Positions 28,239 to 33,545 of a stretch of DNA of 33,545 nt are shown here, piece after piece. The stretch's first letter is position 1. Every line of letters begins with the position of its first letter. The notes under the pieces were generated by a model. It did no database searches, was not told the DNA's origin, and saw nothing but the letters and a program-made list of their open reading frames with translations. The translations under genes and the position numbers were made by a program. The stretch is from Draconibacterium sp. (GTDB lineage: Bacteria > Bacteroidota > Bacteroidia > Bacteroidales > Prolixibacteraceae). The stretch is from the NCBI GenBank assembly GCA_021648495.1, contig JAKIST010000003.1:1-33545 (forward strand), written 5' to 3'.

Positions 28239-28441
28239 CTAAGCGGTTCGAAACCGCTTAGTGATTAGCATTTTCAATTTAGGTTAAGCGGCAAGTTAAA
28301 ATCAAATTGTATAACTAAGGTTTTTGGTGAACTTAAACTACCCCTCGTTTGCAACGAGGGGTAAGCTGAATGTCGTTTTCAACGACAAATATGTGAGTTG
28401 AAAACTTAGAAACATCTAACCCCTCGTTCGGAAACGAGGGG
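28239..28441. repeat. REP-like array of four short-loop palindromes
   Basis: CTAAGCGGTT-CGA-AACCGCTTAG (28239-28261); ACCCCTCGTT-TGC-AACGAGGGGT (28340-28362); TGTCGTT-TTC-AACGACA (28371-28387); CCCCTCGTT-CGGA-AACGAGGGG (28420-28441). Confidence 0.8.
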
Positions 28442-28450
28442 CAGGGGCAG

Positions 28451-28489
28451 AAAAAAACCACCCTCCGACAACTGTCGAAAAGTGGTTCT
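28451..28489 (-). terminator. Intrinsic terminator of the nqr operon
   Basis: Minus strand AACCACttttCGACAgtTGTCGgaggGTGGTTTTTTT, downstream of nqrF. Confidence 0.75.
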
Positions 28490-28521
28490 AATATTTTCTT
28501 TACTAACTACTCAATACTTAT

Positions 28522-29784
28522 TTAGCTCCCGAAATCGTCATACAAAACGTTTTCGTCTGGTACACCCAAATTGTAAAGCATTTTCTGAACGGCATCGTTC
28601 ATCATTGGTGGCCCGCACATGTAGAAATCAATTTCTTCCGGTTCTTCATGTTGGCTCAGGTAGTTGTCGTAAATTACCTGGTGGATAAATCCAACTGGCC
28701 CTTCCCACTTGTCTTCGGGTTGTGGTTCCGAAAGTGCCAAATGAAATTTGAAGTTGGGGAAGTTTTTTTCAATCGCACGGAATTGGTCGTAATAGAAAAC
28801 TTCTTTCCACGAGCGTGCACCGTACCAAAAGGTTATATTTTTCTTTGTTTCTTTTAAGGTATGAAAGAGGTGGAACAAATGCGAACGCATCGGCGCCATT
28901 CCGGCACCACCTCCAATAAACATCATTTCGTTGTCGTTATCTTTCAAAAAGAACTCACCGTACGGACCTGAAATGTTTACTTTGTCGCCTGGTTTAAGAT
29001 TAAAAATATAAGAAGAACAAATACCCGGATTAACTTTCTTAAATCCATTGTTTGCGCGATCCCACGGTGGAGTAGCAATACGAATATTGAGCATTACAAT
29101 ATTTCCCTCGGCAGGATGGTTGGCCATTGAATAAGCACGGAATGTAGGTTCCGGGTTTTTCATGACCAAATCGAACATTCCAAATTTTTTCCACTCCTCG
29201 CGGTACTCCTCTGCAATGTCCATGTCTTTAAAATCAACGTCGATTTTAGGCACATCAATTTGAATGTACCCCCCCGATTTGAAATCCAATATTTCGCCTT
29301 CGGGCAGCCTGACAACAAATTCTTTAATAAAGGTTGCCAGGTTATTATTTGACACTACTTCACATTCCCATTTTTTAACGCCAAGCACTTCTTGGGGGAT
29401 TTTTATTCCCATGTCTTCTTTTACCTTCACCTGACAAGCTAAACGCCAGTTGTTGTTTTGTTCTTTGCGCGTAAAAAACCCAGTTTCGGTAGGCAGTATC
29501 GAACCGCCACCCGATTCAACCTGGCAACGGCACATGCCACAGGTACCACCACCACCACAAGCAGAAGGAAGTAATATTTTATTGTTCCCAAGGGTAGTTA
29601 AAAGTGTTTCGCCGGGTTCAGTTTCTTTTTCTATATCACCGTCGTTGATACTTATTTTTACGATTCCAGAAGGCATTAATTTTTTCTTGGCAAAAAGTAA
29701 AATGGCAACCAATAAAATGGTTATGCCAAGAAATACCAGCACACTGGTAATAATAATTGTTGATTGTGTTGATAACAATATCAT
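28522..29784 (-). CDS. nqrF: Na+-translocating NADH:quinone reductase subunit F
   Basis: N-terminal TM, 2Fe-2S motif CGGGGTCGMCRCQV, FAD RAYSMANHP, NAD GGGAGMAPMRSHLFH, C-terminal MCGPPMMNDAVQKMLYNLGVPDENVLYDDFG. Confidence 0.97.
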   Translation of the reverse strand: MILLSTQSTIIITSVLVFLGITILLVAILLFAKKKLMPSGIVKISINDGDIEKETEPGETLLTTLGNNKILLPSACGGGGTCGMCRCQVESGGGSILPTETGFFTRKEQNNNWRLACQVKVKEDMGIKIPQEVLGVKKWECEVVSNNNLATFIKEFVVRLPEGEILDFKSGGYIQIDVPKIDVDFKDMDIAEEYREEWKKFGMFDLVMKNPEPTFRAYSMANHPAEGNIVMLNIRIATPPWDRANNGFKKVNPGICSSYIFNLKPGDKVNISGPYGEFFLKDNDNEMMFIGGGAGMAPMRSHLFHLFHTLKETKKNITFWYGARSWKEVFYYDQFRAIEKNFPNFKFHLALSEPQPEDKWEGPVGFIHQVIYDNYLSQHEEPEEIDFYMCGPPMMNDAVQKMLYNLGVPDENVLYDDFGS

Positions 29785-29968
29785 TTGCTAACTGATTTAG
29801 TGAGACTGTATTGAATTCATTCTCTCATAATATTATTCGTCTTTTTCCTTTAAACTGCGTGAAATTTCCTTAAATAGCTGTTGCTATTTTCGTCAATTCC
29901 GCCTTGTATAAACAAAAAATAATTCATAATAATTTCAAAATAATAAACTCAAAAACGGTCTCTTTTTT

Positions 29969-30586
29969 TTATAATTTAATTCCCATAAAACCCATAAAAG
30001 CCAAACCCATTAAACCAGTTACAATAAATGTAATTCCCAGTCCGCGTAATGGCGCAGGTACATTTGAATATTGAATTTTTTCCCGAATAGCTGCTACACC
30101 AATAATTGCCAGGAACCATCCAACTCCTGAGCCTATTCCATAAGTTGTAGCTTCGGCAACATTTAAAAATGCTTTTTGCTGCATAAATAACGACCCTCCA
30201 AGAATAGCACAATTTACTGCAATTAGAGGCAGGAAAATTCCCAATTGATTATACAAAACCGGAGCATATTTTTCAACGATCATCTCTACCAATTGTACCA
30301 TCGATGCAATTACTGCAATAAACATGATGAAAGACAAGAAACTGAGATCGACACTTGCAAAGGATGGATTCAACCATGCTAACGCTCCTTCTTTTAGGAC
30401 ATAGTTTTCGAGTAAGTAATCGACAGGAACTGTGATTCCCAAAACAAAAACTACTGCAATCCCCAAACCAGCAGCTGTTTTTACCGACTTAGAAACTGCA
30501 AGATAAGAACACATGCCCAGAAAATAGGCGAAAACCATGTTCTCAGTAAAAATTGACTTAACGAATATATTAATTAGATTTTCCAT
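29969..30586 (-). CDS. nqrE: Na+-translocating NADH:quinone reductase subunit E
   Basis: [35 protein letters not shown]; six TM; gene order. Confidence 0.97.
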   Translation of the reverse strand: MENLINIFVKSIFTENMVFAYFLGMCSYLAVSKSVKTAAGLGIAVVFVLGITVPVDYLLENYVLKEGALAWLNPSFASVDLSFLSFIMFIAVIASMVQLVEMIVEKYAPVLYNQLGIFLPLIAVNCAILGGSLFMQQKAFLNVAEATTYGIGSGVGWFLAIIGVAAIREKIQYSNVPAPLRGLGITFIVTGLMGLAFMGFMGIKL

Positions 30587-30601
30587 AATTTATACCTTTG
30601 T

Positions 30602-31246
30602 TTAGTTTTCGATTAATCCTTTGTTACGGTTGCGTTGTACCCAAATAATAATACCGATGGTAATTAATGCCATTGGTGGCAGTATCATCATTCCGTTATT
30701 CGAATAAAAACCACCTTGCGCAATGTACCAACTGTTGGGAATAATTCGAAAGCCGAGCAACGATCCCGAACCCAGTAGTTCGCGAAAAAACCCAACAATA
30801 ATAAGTATTACACCATATCCTGCTGCATTTCCAATTCCGTCGAGGAAAGAAGGCCACGGACGGTTGCCGAGGGCAAAAGCTTCCAAACGCCCCATTAGGA
30901 TGCAGTTGGTGATTATTAACCCAACAAATACAGAAAGTTGCTTACTAATTTCATATACAAAAGCTTTTAATACCTGGTCTACCAATATTACTAATGCTGC
31001 AATAATAACTAATTGTACAATTATCCTGATCCGGTTTGGGATTGTATTCCGTAAAAGTGAAACGATTACGTTTGCCAAAGCTAACACGGCCATAACGGAA
31101 ATTGCCATTACAATAGCTGGTTTTAACTGTGCGGTAACTGCCAGTGCCGAGCAAATTCCCAGTACCTGAACGGTAATCGGATTACTGCCGTTTATTGGAT
31201 CCGACAGCAGTTTTAAGTTTTTCTTTGAAAATAATGGATCGCTCAT
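30602..31246 (-). CDS. nqrD: Na+-translocating NADH:quinone reductase subunit D
   Basis: [71 protein letters not shown]. Confidence 0.97.
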   Translation of the reverse strand: MSDPLFSKKNLKLLSDPINGSNPITVQVLGICSALAVTAQLKPAIVMAISVMAVLALANVIVSLLRNTIPNRIRIIVQLVIIAALVILVDQVLKAFVYEISKQLSVFVGLIITNCILMGRLEAFALGNRPWPSFLDGIGNAAGYGVILIIVGFFRELLGSGSLLGFRIIPNSWYIAQGGFYSNNGMMILPPMALITIGIIIWVQRNRNKGLIEN

Positions 31247-31249
31247 TGC

Positions 31250-31948
31250 TTATGATTTTTTCTTGATTAAGAATTCTTTATAGCTGGAAAAGTCATCGAG
31301 AAGCATTTTCTGAAGGCCTTTACTTGTAATTGTACCTCCCGAAATTCCATCTACTTTATGCTCTTCGGGTGCTACTTGTCCGACTTTGGCAACAAAAATT
31401 GAAACTAATTTTCCTGCCTCATCAAATATTTTCTTTCCTGAAAATTGTGCTTGAAAAGCAGGGGTTGCAATTTCGGCACCCAGCCCGGGAGTTTCTCCTT
31501 CGTGGTCGAAATTGGCACCATAAATTGTATTCATGTCTTCGTTCAAAGAAACAAATCCCCAGATTGGTCCCCATAATCCTGTTCCTCTCAGCGGGAGAAT
31601 ATATTTTAACCCGTTTTTGGTTTTACATTCAAACACGGGAAGAATCATATCTTTCGGTGCTTTTGCCCTTTCTTTTTTGAGGTCGGTATTAAACGCATCG
31701 CCTTTCACCAGTTCACCTTTTACATTAACCACATATTCGTTTACAATATTTTTGGCGTACAATTCTTCTGCATTGGCAACCGTGCTTTCAATATTTACTG
31801 AAGCCAGAATGTTCTGTTTTTTTTCAATTTCAAAATTCCTTGTCTGCCTCGGTTTTAAAGCCAACGACACTGATGCGAGAACTGCGGCGACAAGAATAAC
31901 CATAATTGCCGCATATAAAAATGTGTAAGTATTACCGTTTCTGTTCAT
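31250..31948 (-). CDS. nqrC: Na+-translocating NADH:quinone reductase subunit C (FMN-binding)
   Basis: TM N-terminus; GANFDHEGETPGLGAEIATPAFQAQFSGKKI; VDGISGGTITSKGLQKML FMN attachment region. Confidence 0.96.
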   Translation of the reverse strand: MNRNGNTYTFLYAAIMVILVAAVLASVSLALKPRQTRNFEIEKKQNILASVNIESTVANAEELYAKNIVNEYVVNVKGELVKGDAFNTDLKKERAKAPKDMILPVFECKTKNGLKYILPLRGTGLWGPIWGFVSLNEDMNTIYGANFDHEGETPGLGAEIATPAFQAQFSGKKIFDEAGKLVSIFVAKVGQVAPEEHKVDGISGGTITSKGLQKMLLDDFSSYKEFLIKKKS

Positions 31949-31975
31949 GATCTATATTTTTCAGTTAGCAATCCA

Positions 31976-33130
31976 TCAACTGACGGAAGCTCTTTTCAAT
32001 CGTTTTTTAATGTTTCCATTTACAACGTAATGGTCGATAAGTGGTGCAAATGTATTCATCAGCAAAATTGCCATCATCATTCCTTCGGGGTAAGCAGGAT
32101 TAATAACACGGATTAAAATAGCAAGAATTCCTATCAGGAATCCATAAATGTATTTTCCTTTATCTGTTTGTGCAGCCGAAACTGGGTCGGTGGCCATAAA
32201 AATGGCACCAAAGGCAAATCCTCCAATAAACAAATGCTGCCAGAAAGGCAATTCCATAAAAGGGTTCACTGCAAAAATATTAAGGATTATTCCCATTACT
32301 AAACCACCGGCTACGGTAGATAACATAATTTTCCAGCTTCCTATTCCGGTTACAATTAATATTACTGCCCCAAGTAATATTGCGAGTGTCGAAGTTTCTC
32401 CAATGGAACCCGGGATAAACCCGAAGAATGCATCGGCAATACTAAAGTTGATATGTCCGGCAGCCGCTTGGGCCAGTGGCGTTGCTCCGGAAAATCCGTC
32501 AACCAATTTGTCAGAATCTTTTAATGCTACCCAAACCGACTCTCCCGACATTTGAGCAGGGTAAGCAAAAAACAGGAACGCACGGGCAACCAAAGCTGGG
32601 TTCCAAATGTTCATTCCGGTTCCGCCAAAAACTTCTTTTCCAATAATAACTGCAAATGCGGTTGCAACTGCAATCATCCAAAGCGGGGTTTCAATGGGCA
32701 TTACCAATGGAATTAAAATACCCGAAACCAAAAATCCCTCATGGATTCCGTGACCGCGCTTTTGTGCAAATACAAATTCAATTCCCAGGCCAACAATGTA
32801 CGAAACAGCAATTATAGGAATTACTTTAAGTAACCCGTATATAAATATTTCAAAAAATCCTGTGGAAGTTAGCTCTCCAATTGCCTTGAAATGTTGAAAA
32901 CCCGTGTTGTACATGCCAAATAAAATGGCAGGGACAAGTGCCAGCACAACAATTCCCATGGTTCGTTTCAAATCTGTAAAATCGTGAATGTGAGTTCCCG
33001 ATTTTGAAGTATCCTTTTGAACAAAGAATAGAGTAAAGAATCCTTCGTGAGTAGAATGTAACCAATGATATTTGGCTCCTTTCTGTACAAGAGGTTCTGT
33101 TTTTTCAAAAAAGTTTTTTATGAATTGCAT
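31976..33130 (-). CDS. nqrB: Na+-translocating NADH:quinone reductase subunit B (start at MQFIKNFFEK, 33130)
   Basis: KRTMGIVVLALVPAILFGMYNTGFQ; GGTGMNIWNPALVARAFLFFAYPAQMSGESVW; FSGATPLAQ. Track start 33241 lies in low-complexity spacer. Confidence 0.96.
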   Translation of the reverse strand: MQFIKNFFEKTEPLVQKGAKYHWLHSTHEGFFTLFFVQKDTSKSGTHIHDFTDLKRTMGIVVLALVPAILFGMYNTGFQHFKAIGELTSTGFFEIFIYGLLKVIPIIAVSYIVGLGIEFVFAQKRGHGIHEGFLVSGILIPLVMPIETPLWMIAVATAFAVIIGKEVFGGTGMNIWNPALVARAFLFFAYPAQMSGESVWVALKDSDKLVDGFSGATPLAQAAAGHINFSIADAFFGFIPGSIGETSTLAILLGAVILIVTGIGSWKIMLSTVAGGLVMGIILNIFAVNPFMELPFWQHLFIGGFAFGAIFMATDPVSAAQTDKGKYIYGFLIGILAILIRVINPAYPEGMMMAILLMNTFAPLIDHYVVNGNIKKRLKRASVS

Positions 33131-33303
33131 TTTTAAGAAATTAGTTGGAAGACCCAAGACCGAAGATTGAAGAAAGGCTGGAAGATTGAAGTTGGAAGTT
33201 GGAAGAACAACCTTCAACCTGTAACTTGTACCTTGCAACAATAATCAATTCTCTAATCATCCCCTTTTATGTTTTATAAATTCATGAATTATTATTCCTA
33301 AGA

Positions 33304-33545
33304 TTATCCAAGTTCTTTAATCATTGTATTAATTCCGGTGCGTACAATGTCTTGTACTTTAATTTTCGAAGTACAAGCATATTCGCAAAGTGCCAAATCT
33401 TCTTCAATAACCTCATAAATCCCAAGCTGTTCCATTTTGTCGATATCGTTCACCAAAATGGCTTTTAACAAATGTACCGGAAGAATGTCCATGGGAACTA
33501 ATTTTTCGTATTGCCCCGAAAGGACAAAAGCACGTTCGCCACCAT
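33304..33545 (-). CDS. nqrA: Na+-translocating NADH:quinone reductase subunit A, C-terminal part (start outside window)
   Basis: Open to window edge; ..LSGQYEKLVPMDILPVHLLKAILVNDIDKMEQLGIYEVIEEDLALCEYACTSKIKVQDIVRTGINTMIKELG* is typical NqrA C-terminus. Confidence 0.95.
   Translation of the reverse strand, partial: GGERAFVLSGQYEKLVPMDILPVHLLKAILVNDIDKMEQLGIYEVIEEDLALCEYACTSKIKVQDIVRTGINTMIKELG

Noticed and set aside
28239-28441. CRISPR array
   Set aside because: Palindromes differ in sequence and spacing; no uniform repeat/spacer structure and no cas genes.
33131-33241. N-terminal extension of NqrB ORF
   Set aside because: Encoded by a low-complexity spacer; normal NqrB start matches MQFIKNFFEK at 33130.

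Overview
AT-rich Bacteroidota chromosome (Marinilabiliales/Prolixibacteraceae-like by general style; taxonomy is inference). Left part, all minus strand: a polysaccharide-utilisation-type locus with ECF sigma factor, FecR anti-sigma, SusC (STN-containing TonB receptor), SusD, a secreted FAD-dependent oxidoreductase, an S1-type sulfatase and a secreted protein running off the left edge, plus a neighbouring GH78-like alpha-L-rhamnosidase. Middle: kdsA (+), a frameshifted OMP beta-barrel gene, a run of secreted/OmpA-type envelope genes, an orphan LytTR protein, and a LytTR response regulator with its TPR histidine kinase. Right: small membrane-protein genes, a tandem cluster of three unlisted ~45-55 aa basic micro-ORFs, and the Na+-translocating NADH:quinone oxidoreductase operon nqrABCDEF (nqrA partial). 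Main observations: (1) the micro-ORF cassette, where two of three members have an in-frame TGA followed by a conserved RPPK tail and operon-like spacing to the next ATG; (2) a 262-bp MITE-like insertion with 14-bp perfect TIRs and a 4-bp TSD, with a related uninterrupted site in the same window; (3) dispersed intergenic palindromes whose stems show compensatory changes between copies; (4) an OMP gene restored to a good C-terminus by removing one C from a C5 run; (5) a dispersed AATAGC/GCTATT hairpin family; (6) a two-gene membrane module with an apparently degenerate NlpC/P60-like domain. No tRNA, rRNA or CRISPR seen.
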